From Microbacteriaceae bacterium (GTDB taxonomy: Bacteria > Actinomycetota > Actinomycetes > Actinomycetales > Microbacteriaceae): a stretch of DNA of 64,000 nt. The DNA is taken from assembly GCA_009780695.1 (NCBI GenBank), contig WQZN01000013.1:1-64000 (forward strand). The letters are read 5' to 3'. The translations under genes were made by a program, and so were the position numbers. Below the pieces are notes generated by a model. The model made no database searches. It had not been told where the DNA came from and saw only the letters and a program-made list of their open reading frames with translations. This document shows positions 8,148-19,010 of the stretch, piece after piece (within the stretch, counting starts at the first letter, position 1; every line of letters begins with the position of its first letter).

Positions 8148-9512
8148 ATGCCGCGTCTCTTCGGAACCGACGGCGTTCGCGGACTCGCGAACGGCGAGAT
8201 CCTCACGGCCGAGTTGGCCTTGAAGGTCGCGCAGGCGGCGGCGATCGTGCTGGGCACCGGCCGTTCGGCCGATGCCCGGCGCGCAGCAGGCAAGCGCCCC
8301 ACCGCGGTGGTCGCACGCGACCCCCGCGTCTCCGGCGAATTCCTCGTCTCGGCCGTGGCGGCCGGTCTGGCATCCTCCGGCGTCGACGTCCTCGACGCCG
8401 GGGTGATCCCGACCCCCGCCACGGCCTTCTTGATCGCCGACATCGGCGCCGACTTCGGCGTGATGATCTCGGCATCCCACAACCCGGCCCCCGACAACGG
8501 CATCAAGATCTTCGCCCGCGGCGGGACCAAGCTGCCCGACGTCGTCGAGGACCGCATCGAAGCGGCCATCTCGCAGCCGAAGTGGACGCCCACCGGCGGC
8601 GACGTCGGTCGCGTGCGGCGCTTCGCGGACGCCGAGGACCGCTACGTCGTGCACCTCATCGAGGCGCTGCCGCACCGCCTCGACGGCATCCACGTCGTGC
8701 TCGACACAGCCAACGGCGCGGCATCCGGCACGTCGCCCGAGGCCTTCGTCCTCGCCGGCGCCAAGGTGACCCTCATCGGGGCCGACCCCGACGGCCTCAA
8801 CATCAACGACGGCGTCGGCTCGACCCACATCGACAACCTGAAGCGCGCCGTGCTCGAGGCGGGTGCCGACGTCGGCATCGCGCACGACGGCGACGCCGAC
8901 CGCTGCCTCGCCGTCGACGCCGAGGGCACCGAGGTCACGGGCGACCAGATCATGGCGATCCTCGCGCTCTCGCTCCAGCAGCGCGGCAAGCTCGCGAAGG
9001 ACACGCTCGTCGCGACCGTGATGAGCAACCTCGGGCTGCACCGCGCGATGGCCGAGCACGGCATCGAGGTCGTGCAGACCGCCGTCGGCGACCGCTACGT
9101 GCTCGAGGAGATCAACGCGCAGGGCTACGCCATCGGCGGCGAGCAGTCCGGCCACGTCATCCTCTCGGAGCACGCGACCACGGGCGACGGCGCCCTCACC
9201 GGCCTCACGCTGCTGTCCGAGATGGCGCGCACGGGGAAGAGCCTCAAGGAGCTCGCCTCGGTCATGCAGATCTTCCCGCAGGTGCTCATCAACGTCCGCG
9301 GCGTCGACAAGCACGCGTTCGTCGGCAACGCGGCCATCGCCGCGGCGGTCGCCGAGGTCGAAGCCGAGCTCGGCGACAGCGGCCGCGTCCTGCTGCGCCC
9401 GAGCGGCACCGAGAACATGATCCGCGTCATGGTCGAGGCGGCGCACGACGACGTCGCCCAGAGCTATGCCGAGCGGCTCGCCGAGGTCGTCGCGAGAGAA
9501 CTCGCGCTCTGA
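8148..9512 (+). CDS. glmM: phosphoglucosamine mutase
   Basis: Interconverts glucosamine-6-phosphate and glucosamine-1-phosphate on the way to UDP-GlcNAc and peptidoglycan. 454 residues with [10 protein letters not shown] at the start, the phosphoserine loop [17 protein letters not shown] (S110), the metal-binding DGDADR and the phosphate-binding RPSGTE near the end. The ORF extends upstream to 8043 inside rpsI, but ATG 8148 gives the canonical [10 protein letters not shown] start. It is directly downstream of rplM-rpsI, the common actinobacterial order, and shares a pathway with glmS 2 kb further on. Confidence 0.97.
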   Translation: MPRLFGTDGVRGLANGEILTAELALKVAQAAAIVLGTGRSADARRAAGKRPTAVVARDPRVSGEFLVSAVAAGLASSGVDVLDAGVIPTPATAFLIADIGADFGVMISASHNPAPDNGIKIFARGGTKLPDVVEDRIEAAISQPKWTPTGGDVGRVRRFADAEDRYVVHLIEALPHRLDGIHVVLDTANGAASGTSPEAFVLAGAKVTLIGADPDGLNINDGVGSTHIDNLKRAVLEAGADVGIAHDGDADRCLAVDAEGTEVTGDQIMAILALSLQQRGKLAKDTLVATVMSNLGLHRAMAEHGIEVVQTAVGDRYVLEEINAQGYAIGGEQSGHVILSEHATTGDGALTGLTLLSEMARTGKSLKELASVMQIFPQVLINVRGVDKHAFVGNAAIAAAVAEVEAELGDSGRVLLRPSGTENMIRVMVEAAHDDVAQSYAERLAEVVARELAL

Positions 9513-9528
9513 GCCGCGGGGCGCGCGC

Positions 9529-10560
9529 TCAGTAGTTGAGCAGCAGCGCGACCTGGCGGTGGTCCGTCGCGACGAAGCCCTGCGCGGTGTAGAGCTCGAC
9601 GGGGCTCGTCGGGTGCGGGGTGTCGACGTCGAAGACCGCGCGATCGAACCCGGCGGCGCGGGATGCCTCGAGCACCCGGGCCAGCAGCGCCGAAGCGATG
9701 CCGTGCCCCCGGTGCTCGCGTCGCGTGCCGAGCAGGTCGAGGTAGGCGCTGGAGTAGCCCTGGCGCTCGAAGTCGCCCGGGAAGGCGCTCGTGACGGCAT
9801 AGCCGACGACGGTCTGCGGCTCGTCCGTCGCGACGGCGACGAAGGTGAGATCGGGGCGGAAGAACTCGCCCTCGGTGAGGGCGCGCCAGCTCTCCTCCGT
9901 GGCCGGCTGGGTGCCCCAGTGGTCGCGGAAGGTCGCGCGATAGGCGTCCAGAGCGGCGCCGGAGAGCGCGGCATCCCACGACACGAGCCGGAAGGCGGCG
10001 TCGGTCGCATGCGGCGCGACCGGCTGGGTGAGATCGCGCGTCATGCTGGTCGAGAAGCGCACCGGGCGGAACCCCAGCAGCCGGGCGAGGCCGATGGCGT
10101 CGTCGCTCTGCGCGGGCTGCCACGTGAGCACCCACCCCGGCAGGGCGAGGTCGGATGCCGCGAGCTGCTGTTGTGCGCGGCCGCGCTGCCATTGCAGCAG
10201 ACGGCGGCCGAGCCCGCGCCCCCGCAGTTCAGGCGAGATCGTGCCGTCGAGGACGACGCGCACGATCGACTCGGGGTTCGCGTCGAGGAAGTTGATGCCG
10301 TAGGCGGCGATGTCGCCGTCATCCGTCAGGCCCGCGATGGTGTCGTGGGCGAGGTCGAGGTCGCTGCGCGCGAGACGGTCGCGCAGTTCGGGCTCGGGTG
10401 TCACCCAGTCCGGGTGGTCGACCGGGTCGGCGGCGGCGTGCAGCCGGGCGAGCGCCGGCGCGTCGTCGACGGTGAGCGGGCGCCACACGGCGACGTCGGG
10501 GTGGAGGGGCAGCTCGAGCCGGTGCGGGGCATCGACGCGCTCGCTCAAGGGGCTCAGCAT
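9529..10560 (-). CDS. tandem GNAT-domain N-acetyltransferase
   Basis: Acetyl-CoA-dependent acetyltransferase of unknown substrate. The protein has two GNAT folds: the N-terminal one carries LRGRGLGRRLLQW (about residues 110-125) and the C-terminal one carries REHRGHGIASALLARVLE followed by ELYTAQGF. Two-domain GNATs include the mycothiol synthase MshD, but the match is not specific enough to use that name. ATG 10560 is chosen; in-frame GTGs at 10566 and 10575 are possible. It converges on glmM (16 bp gap) and lies downstream of coaA on the same strand. Confidence 0.8.
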   Translation of the reverse strand: MLSPLSERVDAPHRLELPLHPDVAVWRPLTVDDAPALARLHAAADPVDHPDWVTPEPELRDRLARSDLDLAHDTIAGLTDDGDIAAYGINFLDANPESIVRVVLDGTISPELRGRGLGRRLLQWQRGRAQQQLAASDLALPGWVLTWQPAQSDDAIGLARLLGFRPVRFSTSMTRDLTQPVAPHATDAAFRLVSWDAALSGAALDAYRATFRDHWGTQPATEESWRALTEGEFFRPDLTFVAVATDEPQTVVGYAVTSAFPGDFERQGYSSAYLDLLGTRREHRGHGIASALLARVLEASRAAGFDRAVFDVDTPHPTSPVELYTAQGFVATDHRQVALLLNY

Positions 10561-10609
10561 CGTCACGGGTAACACCTTCCCACCCGCCGGGCGGCGGGGG
10601 CTCGAACTC

Positions 10610-11557
10610 CTAGAGCTTGCGCAGCAGAACCGACGAGACCGCGTGGTCGCCGCCCTTGCGCAGCACGAGCTTGGCGCGGCTGCGCGTCGGGCGGACGTTC
10701 TGGGTGAGGTTCGGCTCGTTGATCGACTTCCAGATGCCGCGTGCCGTCGACACGGCCTCTTCTTCGCTCAGGCCCGCATAACGGTGGAAGTAGGAGTTCG
10801 GGTCGGCGAATGCGCCGCGCTGCAGCTTGAGGAAGCGGTCGACGTACCACTTCTCGATCGACGCGGTCGCGGCGTCGACGTAGACCGAGAAGTCGAAGAG
10901 GTCGCTGATCGCGAGGTGGCCCGGCTCGGGCGGCTGCAGGACGTTCAAGCCCTCGACGATGAGGATGTCGGGCTGCCGCACGATGATCTGGGCATCCCGC
11001 ACGATGTCGTAGCTCAGGTGCGAGTAGAACGGCGCGCGCACCTCTCTCGCCCCCGACTTCACCTCGGTCACGAAGCGCAGCAGCGCGCGGCGGTCGTAGG
11101 ACTCGGGGAACCCCTTGCGGCGCATCAGGCCGCGGCGCTCGAGCTCGGCGTTCGGGTAGAGGAAGCCGTCGGTCGTGACGAGCTCGACGCGCGGGGTGTC
11201 GGGCCAACGGCGCAGCAGCTCGCGCAGCAGGCGCGAGACGGTCGACTTGCCGACCGCCACCGAGCCGGCGACGCCGATCACGAAGGGGGTGCGCGCGGCG
11301 CGCTCGCCGAGGAAGTCGCTCGTCGCGCGGTGCAGGCGCTGGGTGCCCGCGGCGTAGAGGTTGAGCAGGCGCGAGAGCGGCAGATAGACCTCGTTCACCT
11401 CGCGCAGCGAGAGGACGTCGCCCAGGCCGCGCAGCTGCACGACCTCGGTCTCGGACAGCGGCTGGGGGGTGCTGAGCGCCAATTCCGCCCAGTCGGCGCG
11501 GGAGAGCTCGACGAACGGCGTGCCGGCCCCTGTGGAGACGGCGCCTGTGTCGGTCAT
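10610..11557 (-). CDS. coaA: type I pantothenate kinase
   Basis: Phosphorylates pantothenate in the first committed step of coenzyme A synthesis. 315 residues from this start. The P-loop is [12 protein letters not shown] (about residues 95-106), followed by [38 protein letters not shown] and a C-terminal [14 protein letters not shown]-like segment typical of CoaA. ATG 11557 is preferred over ATG 11563 because it gives a better distance to the TAGGCT box. Transcribed divergently from glmS across ~56 bp. Confidence 0.95.
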   Translation of the reverse strand: MTDTGAVSTGAGTPFVELSRADWAELALSTPQPLSETEVVQLRGLGDVLSLREVNEVYLPLSRLLNLYAAGTQRLHRATSDFLGERAARTPFVIGVAGSVAVGKSTVSRLLRELLRRWPDTPRVELVTTDGFLYPNAELERRGLMRRKGFPESYDRRALLRFVTEVKSGAREVRAPFYSHLSYDIVRDAQIIVRQPDILIVEGLNVLQPPEPGHLAISDLFDFSVYVDAATASIEKWYVDRFLKLQRGAFADPNSYFHRYAGLSEEEAVSTARGIWKSINEPNLTQNVRPTRSRAKLVLRKGGDHAVSSVLLRKL

Positions 11558-11565
11558 GGGCATCA

Positions 11566-11571
11566 AGCCTA
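11566..11571 (-). promoter_or_regulatory. candidate -10 box of coaA
   Basis: TAGGCT on the minus strand, 8 nt before the ATG at 11557; leaderless or nearly so. Confidence 0.4.
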
Positions 11572-11600
11572 TGCGAGGAGGCTCTCAGGTGCGGCCCTCA

Positions 11601-11606
11601 TAGACT
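11601..11606 (+). promoter_or_regulatory. candidate leaderless -10 box of glmS
   Basis: TAGACT, 7 nt, then the glmS ATG. No ribosome binding site is visible in between. Confidence 0.5.
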
Positions 11607-11613
11607 TGCCCGC

Positions 11614-13464
<1,851 letters not shown>

Positions 13465-13472
13465 GCGCTGCC

Positions 13473-13862
13473 GTGATCACGGGCATCGGCGTGGATGTCG
13501 TCGGGCTGGAGCGCTTCGCGCAGCAGCTCGAGGGCACGCCGCGCCTGCGCGAGCGCCTGTTCGCCGAGAGCGAACGCGGGCTGCCCGTGCACTCGCTCGC
13601 GGCGCGCTTCGCCGCGAAGGAGGCGCTCATCAAGGCGCTGGGCCGATCCGACGGCCTGAGCTGGACCGAGATCGAGATCGTGCCGGACGAGCACGGCGAC
13701 CCCGGCTTCCGGCTGCACGGCTCGGCGGCCGAGGCGGTCGCGGGCCACGGCGTGCGACGGCTGCACCTCTCGCTCACGCACGATGCCGGCGTCGCGGTCG
13801 CGTTCGTCGTGGCCGAGGGCGCGCCGAGCGAGCTCGGGACGTTCGGGGTGACGGATGTCTGA
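13473..13862 (+). CDS. acpS: holo-[acyl-carrier-protein] synthase
   Basis: Transfers 4'-phosphopantetheine from CoA to acyl carrier protein. 129 residues with the two Mg-binding motifs GIGVDVVGLERF (D8) and RFAAKEALIKAL (E50), plus LHLSLTHDAGVAVAFVV near the end. GTG start 8 bp after glmS, and its end overlaps alr by 8 bp, so glmS-acpS-alr-tsaE look like one operon. Its use of CoA pairs it with coaA upstream. Normal family length. Confidence 0.95.
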   Translation: MITGIGVDVVGLERFAQQLEGTPRLRERLFAESERGLPVHSLAARFAAKEALIKALGRSDGLSWTEIEIVPDEHGDPGFRLHGSAAEAVAGHGVRRLHLSLTHDAGVAVAFVVAEGAPSELGTFGVTDV

Positions 13863-15018
13863 GGCATCCGCGCCTTCGGCATCGTCGGTCGCCGCGCTGC
13901 CCGTCGGCTTCCGCGAAGCCGTCGTCGACCTCGGGGCGATCGAGTCGAACGTGCGCGTGCTGCGCCGCCTGACCGGCACCGAGAACTTCATCGCCGTGGT
14001 GAAGGCGAACGGCTACGGGCACGGGGCGGTGCCCGCGGCGCGGGCGGCGCTCGCCGGCGGCGCGACGCACCTGGGGGTCGCCGCGATCTCCGAGGCGCTC
14101 GAGCTGCGGGCCGCGGGCGTCGACGCCCCGCTCATCGCGTGGCTGCACGACCCCGACGAGCGCTTCGACGAGGCCGTCGCCGCCTCGGTCGCCCTCGGGG
14201 TGTCGAGCGCGGCGCAGCTGAGTGCGGTCGCCGAGGCGGCGCGCCGGGCGGGCGGCGCGGCATCCGTTCACCTCAAGATCGACACCGGTCTCTCGCGCAA
14301 TGGCATGCCGCGCGCGGCATGGACGCGATGCTTCGCCCTCGCGGCGGAGCTGCAGACCGCCGGCCTGCTGCGGGTCGAGGGCGTCTTCACGCATCTGTCC
14401 AACGCCTCGATCGAGGCTGACGCGGCTGCGCTCGTCGAGTTCGACGACGGCGTCGCGCAGGCCCGCGCCGCCGGCCTCGCACCCGTCATGGTGCACGCCG
14501 CCGCCTCGGCCGCCGCGCTGCGCCAGCCCGAGGCGCGCTACAACACCGTGCGGCTCGGCCTCACGATCTACGGGCTCTCGCCGTTCCAGGACCCGCAGGC
14601 GGCCGCCGAGCTGGGGCTGCGACCCGCCATGACCCTGCGGGGGCGCATCGCGAACGTGAAGCGCGTGCCGGCCGGGGCCGGGGTCTCGTACGACTACACG
14701 TACCGCACCGAGCGCGAGACGACACTGGCGCTCGTGCCGTTCGGCTACGGCGACGGCATTCCGCGCGCGGCATCCAATCGCGCGCCGGTCGTGATCGGCG
14801 GGCGGGAGTATCCGATCGCGGGCCGCGTCGCGATGGACCAGTTCGTCGTGGACGTCGGTGACGCCCCCGTCGAGGTCGGCGACCCCGTCGTGCTGTTCGG
14901 CGACCCGGCGGCCGGTGCCGCGCCTGTCGAGGACTGGGCCGCAGCCTGCGACACCATCAACTGGGAGATCGTCACGCGCATCGGCGGTCGGACGGCGAGG
15001 CGGTATGTCGGTGAGTGA
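13855..15018 (+). CDS. alr: alanine racemase
   Basis: PLP enzyme producing D-alanine for peptidoglycan. 387 residues. The PLP lysine is in FIAVVKANGYGHGAV (K50) and the catalytic tyrosine region is in GVSYDYTYRTE; KIDTGLSRNG, YNTVRLGLTIYGL and GRVAMDQFVVDV are family motifs. The start overlaps the acpS end and the stop overlaps tsaE by 14 bp. The alr-tsaE adjacency is conserved in actinobacteria. Confidence 0.97.
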   Translation: MSEASAPSASSVAALPVGFREAVVDLGAIESNVRVLRRLTGTENFIAVVKANGYGHGAVPAARAALAGGATHLGVAAISEALELRAAGVDAPLIAWLHDPDERFDEAVAASVALGVSSAAQLSAVAEAARRAGGAASVHLKIDTGLSRNGMPRAAWTRCFALAAELQTAGLLRVEGVFTHLSNASIEADAAALVEFDDGVAQARAAGLAPVMVHAAASAAALRQPEARYNTVRLGLTIYGLSPFQDPQAAAELGLRPAMTLRGRIANVKRVPAGAGVSYDYTYRTERETTLALVPFGYGDGIPRAASNRAPVVIGGREYPIAGRVAMDQFVVDVGDAPVEVGDPVVLFGDPAAGAAPVEDWAAACDTINWEIVTRIGGRTARRYVGE

Positions 15019-15514
15019 GGGGACGCGTGTCACCCGTGCGCCGCAGCGTGCGGTCGTCGCCGGCACCGACGAGATGGAGGCGCTCGGTCGCGAGCTCGGA
15101 GCCCAGCTGCGCGCGGGCGACCTCGTCGTGCTCACCGGGCCGCTCGGCGCGGGCAAGACCACGCTCACCCGCGGCATCGGCGAGGCGCTCGACGTGCGCG
15201 GGCCGATCACCTCGCCGACCTTCGTGCTCGCGCGCACCCACCCCTCGCTGAGCGGCGGCCCCGAGCTCGTGCACGTGGACGCATACCGCTTGGGGAATGC
15301 GATGGAGCTCGACGACCTCGACATCGACTTCGAGTCATCGGTCGTCGTCGCCGAGTGGGGGCACGGGCTCATCGAGTCCGAGGTCGAGTCGTGGCTCGAG
15401 GTCGTGATCGCGCGGCCCGAGGGGGCCGGCGAGGAGTTCGACCCGTCGGACGCCCCCGAGGAGCCGCGCACCGTGACGATCACGGGCTACGGGCCGAGAT
15501 GGGCTGCGGCATGA
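15005..15514 (+). CDS. tsaE: tRNA threonylcarbamoyladenosine synthesis ATPase TsaE
   Basis: Small ATPase needed for the t6A37 tRNA modification with TsaB and TsaD. 169 residues; Walker A GPLGAGKTTLTRG (residues ~45-57), then ITSPTFVLARTH, HVDAYRLG and VVVAEWGHGL. The ORF is open further upstream inside alr, but ATG 15005 gives the normal start. Ends in an ATGA overlap with the DUF2891 gene. Its partners tsaB, rimI and tsaD usually follow directly; here they are 3.5 kb away beyond an inverted pxp operon. Confidence 0.95.
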   Translation: MSVSEGTRVTRAPQRAVVAGTDEMEALGRELGAQLRAGDLVVLTGPLGAGKTTLTRGIGEALDVRGPITSPTFVLARTHPSLSGGPELVHVDAYRLGNAMELDDLDIDFESSVVVAEWGHGLIESEVESWLEVVIARPEGAGEEFDPSDAPEEPRTVTITGYGPRWAAA

Positions 15515-16560
15515 GCGCGGCATCCGCGCTGCGCGCCGCCTACGCCGACCGCTTCGCCGCGGTCGCCCTCGCCAACTTCGCGCAGCCGTACCCGTATGCC
15601 GCGCACCACACCACGTCCGGCCCCGACGACCGCGCGCTGCCCGTCGAGCTGCACCCGGCCTTCGCCTCGTCCTACGACTGGCACTCGAGCGTGCACATGC
15701 ACTGGCTCGCGACCCGGCTGCTCGAGTCGGGGGTCGCGTTCTCCGCGGCCGACGCGCTCGCCGGGGCGCTCACGGCGAACCTGAGCGCGGCGAACCTCGC
15801 CGTCGAGGCGGACTATCTGCGGGCGCACCCGCTGTACGAGCGGCCGTACGGCTGGGGGTGGGCGCTCGCGCTCGCCGCGTCCGCCGCCGAGTCGCGCGTG
15901 CCGGTCGTCGCGACGCTCGCGTCGGGCTTCGCGCCGCTGACCGCGGTGCTGTTCGAGAGCGTGTTGCGCTGGGTCGCGCACACGCCGGAACCCGTGCGCC
16001 ACGGCGTGCACAGCAACAGCGCGTTCGCCCTGAGGCATGCACTGCTCGCCGCGCGCGTGCTCGGCCGCGACGACGTCGCCGCGGCGGTGGCGGATGCCGC
16101 GCGCCGCTGGTTCGGCGCCGACCGCGGCTGGCCCTTCGCGTGGGAGCGCAGCGGGCACGACTTCCTCTCGCCCGGCTTCGCCGAGGCCGACCTCATGGCG
16201 GCGGTGCTGGGCGCCGACGAGTTCGCGGAGTGGGCCGACGTGTTCTTCTCGGCGCTCGGCGCCGAGGCGGCCGCGCTGCGGCCGGCGCGGGTGGTCGATG
16301 AGCACGACGGGCAGCAGGTGCACCTGTTCGGGCTCGGGCTCTCGACGGCAGCGGCGGCCGCGCGGGTCGCGGCGGTGCTGCCCGGCGGCACGGAGGCGGG
16401 TTCGGCCGCGGGCCGCGGGCTCGCGGAGCGGCTGGCGGCCGCGGCGCCCCTGCTGCTGCCGGCCGGGCTCGAGGCATCCGTCTCGGACGAGTTCATGTCG
16501 AGCCACTGGCTCGCGACCTTCGCCTGGGACGCGCTCGAGGCCCTCGACGCGCTCGGCTGA
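15511..16560 (+). CDS. DUF2891 family protein
   Basis: Protein of unknown function, 349 residues. It matches DUF2891: YPYAAHHTTSG near the N-terminus, HPAFASSYDWHSSVHMHWLATRLL, HGVHSNSAFALRHAL, WPFAWERSGHDFLSPGFAEADLMA and SHWLATFAWDAL. Conserved His, Trp and Tyr residues suggest an alpha/alpha-barrel-like enzyme fold, but no activity can be assigned. The ATG overlaps the tsaE stop (ATGA), so the two are translationally coupled. It is followed by two family-A palindromes and the inverted pxpABC operon. Confidence 0.85.
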   Translation: MSAASALRAAYADRFAAVALANFAQPYPYAAHHTTSGPDDRALPVELHPAFASSYDWHSSVHMHWLATRLLESGVAFSAADALAGALTANLSAANLAVEADYLRAHPLYERPYGWGWALALAASAAESRVPVVATLASGFAPLTAVLFESVLRWVAHTPEPVRHGVHSNSAFALRHALLAARVLGRDDVAAAVADAARRWFGADRGWPFAWERSGHDFLSPGFAEADLMAAVLGADEFAEWADVFFSALGAEAAALRPARVVDEHDGQQVHLFGLGLSTAAAAARVAAVLPGGTEAGSAAGRGLAERLAAAAPLLLPAGLEASVSDEFMSSHWLATFAWDALEALDALG

Positions 16561-16564
16561 CCTG

Positions 16565-16621
16565 CCGGTCGTCACTTGTGCACACTGCGGAGGTCGTGGA
16601 CCGTGTGCATCTGACGACCGG
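16565..16621. repeat. intergenic palindrome family A, unit 1
   Basis: Starts 5 bp after the DUF2891 stop. The left arm CCGGTCGTCACTTGTGCAC pairs imperfectly with a right arm ending GCATCTGACGACCGG. First of a tandem pair between convergent genes. Confidence 0.75.
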
Positions 16622-16638
16622 GGTGGGGTGCTGAGCGG

Positions 16639-16693
16639 CGGTCGTCACTTGTGCACAGTGCGGGCGCCGTGGACCGTGCGCGAGTGACGACCG
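16639..16693. repeat. intergenic palindrome family A, unit 2
   Basis: CGGTCGTCACTTGTGCAC pairs with GTGCGCGAGTGACGACCG with only a few mismatches. Same left arm as unit 1 and as unit 3 at 45548. Confidence 0.8.
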
Positions 16694-16698
16694 GCGGG

Positions 16699-17583
16699 TC
16701 AGCGCAGACGGAAGCGGACTCGCGCGCCCGGCGCGAGCTGAGCGGCGCAGGCGATCGACGCTTCGGTGAGCACGGCGATCACCGGGTAGCCGCCCGTCAC
16801 CGGGTGGTCGGCGAGGAAGACGAGGGGATGTCCGTCCGCCGGCACCTGCAACGACCCCGTCGCGACGGGCTCGCTCGGCAGCTCGCGCGTGACGGAGCGT
16901 TCGAGCGGCGCAGGGCCCTCGAGCCGCACGCCGACCCGGTCGGAGGCGGGCGCGACCGTGAACTCCCGCGTGCGAAGCAGCGCGATCGCCGCGGGCGCGA
17001 ACCAGTCGTCGCGCGGGCCGAGCAGGGCGTCGAGGACGGCGACGGGAGCCGACGCCCCGGTGCCCCAGGGGGCGGCGACGGCGTCGACCACGGGCTCGCC
17101 GTCGACGAGGTCGCCGATCGGCAGCAGGTCGCCGACCCCGAGCGCGGCCGGCCCGAGACCCGCGAGAGTGTCGGTCGAGCGGCTGCCGAGGACGGCCGGG
17201 ACATCCGCCCCGCCGCGCACCGCGAGGTACGCCCGCAGACCCGTGCTCGGCGCGCCCAACCGCAGCTCGTCGCCGTCGGCGAGCGTGATGAGCTCGTACA
17301 TCGCCGCCCCGCGCGTGCGGCCGTCGCGGGCCGTGACGGTGAGGGGGCAGTACGCGCCGGTGACGGCCACGACCACCGTGCCGCGGGCGCGCACGGCCAA
17401 CGAGCCGAACAGCGCCTCGATCACGGCGGCGTCGGGCGCGTTCGCGACGAGGCGGTTGCCGAGCGCGGCGGATGCCCCGTCCGCCGCTCCCGAGACGCCC
17501 ACGCCCTGGTCGAGCAGCCCGAACCGCCCGCGATCCTGCACGGTCGCGAGCAGGCCGACCCCCGTGACCTCGAGCGCGCTCAT
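16699..17583 (-). CDS. pxpC: 5-oxoprolinase subunit C (KipA/PxpC)
   Basis: Subunit of the ATP-dependent 5-oxoproline (pyroglutamate) hydrolase PxpABC. 294 residues starting MSALEVTGVGLLATVQDRGRFG, with GVSGAADGASAALGNRLV and HPLVFLADHPVTGGYPVIAVL, which are carboxyltransferase/KipA family motifs. ATG 17583 overlaps the pxpB stop (ATGA); the longer ORF upstream is spurious. Last gene of a pxpA-pxpB-pxpC minus-strand operon. It converges on DUF2891 across the family-A palindromes. Confidence 0.93.
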   Translation of the reverse strand: MSALEVTGVGLLATVQDRGRFGLLDQGVGVSGAADGASAALGNRLVANAPDAAVIEALFGSLAVRARGTVVVAVTGAYCPLTVTARDGRTRGAAMYELITLADGDELRLGAPSTGLRAYLAVRGGADVPAVLGSRSTDTLAGLGPAALGVGDLLPIGDLVDGEPVVDAVAAPWGTGASAPVAVLDALLGPRDDWFAPAAIALLRTREFTVAPASDRVGVRLEGPAPLERSVTRELPSEPVATGSLQVPADGHPLVFLADHPVTGGYPVIAVLTEASIACAAQLAPGARVRFRLR

Positions 17584-18212
17584 GACCGCCCGGCCTCGAC
17601 GAACCGCACGGCCGAACCGACCGCGAGCAGGGCGGGCGGTGTGCGCTCGGGCGACCACATCGGCACGTCGGTGCGCCCGATGAGCCGCCAGCCGCCCGGC
17701 GACGCGCGCGGATAGACCCCGCTGAACTCGCCCGCGAGCCCCACCGCGCCGGCGGGAACCCGGGTGCGCGGCGTCTCGAGGCGCGGCACGTCGAGCGACG
17801 GCTCATCGCTCACCAGATAGCCGAAGCCCGGGGCGAAGCCGCCGAACGCGCACACCCAGGTGCGGCCGGTGTGGGCCGCGATGAGCCCATCGACAGACAG
17901 CCCGAGCAGCGCTGCCGTCGAGACGAGGTCGGCGCTGTCGTAGACGACCGGGATCTCGACGGGCGCGCCCGAGCGGGGCAGCAGGCCCGGCTCGGGTTCG
18001 ATCGCCGTCACCGCGGCGGCCACGGCCTCGCGGCTCGTCATCGCCGGGTCGAAGCGCAGCATCACGGTGCGGGCCCCGCTTACGGCATCCTCGACCCCGG
18101 GAATCGCCGCGCGCGACAGGGCCGCGCGGCAGCCGACCGCCGCCGCGAGCGAGTCGAACTCGAGCAGGATGCCGCGCTCGCCCGCCCGCAGCACCCGCGG
18201 CGCGGAGCTCAC
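17580..18212 (-). CDS. pxpB: 5-oxoprolinase subunit B (KipI/PxpB)
   Basis: Partner subunit of PxpABC. 210 residues from GTG 18212; VLRAGERGILLEF, then PVEIPVVYDSADL, CAFGGFAPGFGYL, PRLETPRTRVPAGAVGLAGEFSGVYP and PGGWRLIGRTDVPMW, the classic KipI/allophanate-hydrolase-like subunit 1 pattern. GTGA overlap with the pxpA stop and ATGA overlap with pxpC give a tightly coupled operon. Confidence 0.94.
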   Translation of the reverse strand: MSSAPRVLRAGERGILLEFDSLAAAVGCRAALSRAAIPGVEDAVSGARTVMLRFDPAMTSREAVAAAVTAIEPEPGLLPRSGAPVEIPVVYDSADLVSTAALLGLSVDGLIAAHTGRTWVCAFGGFAPGFGYLVSDEPSLDVPRLETPRTRVPAGAVGLAGEFSGVYPRASPGGWRLIGRTDVPMWSPERTPPALLAVGSAVRFVEAGRS

Positions 18213-18967
18213 ACGAAGGCCTTCAGCGCGACGCCGGCCGCTTCGAGCGCCGAGCGCACGCGCCGGGCGATCGCGACGGCGCCGGGGGTGTCGCCGTGCA
18301 CGCACACCGAGCGGGCATCCACCGCGAGCTCGCTGCCGTCGACCGCCGCGACGCGGCCCTCGGTCACGAGCCGGACGACGCGCGCGGCGATCTCGTCGGG
18401 GTCGTGCAGCACCGCGCCGGGCAGGCCGCGCGGCACGAGCGTGCCGTCGGGCCGGAACGCGCGGTCGGCGAAGGTCTCGGCGACGGGCACGAGGCCATGG
18501 GCGGATGCCGCGCGCAGCAGCTCCGAGCCCGGCAGCGCCAGTACCGCGAGCCCCGGGTCGACCGCGGCACAGGCGCGCGCGACCGCGTCGGCCTGCACCG
18601 CGTCGACCACGGCGACGTTGTAGAGCGCGCCGTGCGGCTTGACGTAGCCGACGCGCGTTCCCGCCGCCCGCGCCGCGGCCTGCAGCGCGCCGAGCTGGTG
18701 GACGACATCGGCGAACAGCTCATCGGGCGTGAGGGGAAGCGGGCGCCGGCCGAAGCCGTGCAGGTCGTGGTAGGCGACGTGGGCCCCGACCGCGACGCCG
18801 CGTTCGGCGGCGAGCCGGCAGGTCGCGAGCATGATCTGCGGGTCGCCGGCGTGGAAGCCGCAGGCCACGTTCGCGCTCGTCACGAGCTCGAGCAGGGCGG
18901 CGTCATCGCCCATGGCCCACGCGCCGAAGCCCTCACCGAGGTCGCAGTTCAGGTCGATGGTGGCCAT
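18209..18967 (-). CDS. pxpA: 5-oxoprolinase subunit A (LamB/YcsF, PxpA)
   Basis: Subunit of PxpABC that recycles spontaneously formed 5-oxoproline to glutamate. 252 residues beginning MATIDLNCDLGEGFG, with SANVACGFHAGDP, VGAHVAYHDLHGFGRRPL, YVKPHGALYN and SVCVHGDTPGA, all LamB/YcsF motifs. First gene of the operon, transcribed divergently from tsaB. Both starts lie 6 nt from TANNNT boxes within a 43-bp gap. Confidence 0.95.
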   Translation of the reverse strand: MATIDLNCDLGEGFGAWAMGDDAALLELVTSANVACGFHAGDPQIMLATCRLAAERGVAVGAHVAYHDLHGFGRRPLPLTPDELFADVVHQLGALQAAARAAGTRVGYVKPHGALYNVAVVDAVQADAVARACAAVDPGLAVLALPGSELLRAASAHGLVPVAETFADRAFRPDGTLVPRGLPGAVLHDPDEIAARVVRLVTEGRVAAVDGSELAVDARSVCVHGDTPGAVAIARRVRSALEAAGVALKAFV

Positions 18968-18973
18968 GGCTTC

Positions 18974-18979
18974 ACGCTA
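18974..18979 (-). promoter_or_regulatory. candidate leaderless -10 box of pxpABC
   Basis: TAGCGT on the minus strand, 6 nt, then the pxpA ATG at 18967. Confidence 0.5.
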
Positions 18980-18998
18980 GCGGTGCGACGCACGCAGA

Positions 18999-19004
18999 TA
19001 CGCT
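18999..19004 (+). promoter_or_regulatory. candidate leaderless -10 box of tsaB-rimI-tsaD
   Basis: TACGCT, 6 nt (GGAACC), then the tsaB ATG. Confidence 0.5.
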
Positions 19005-19010
19005 GGAACC

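Noticed and set aside
16561-16698. Possible CRISPR-like repeat array
   Set aside because: Only two units, each internally palindromic, with no uniform repeat-spacer structure and no cas genes.
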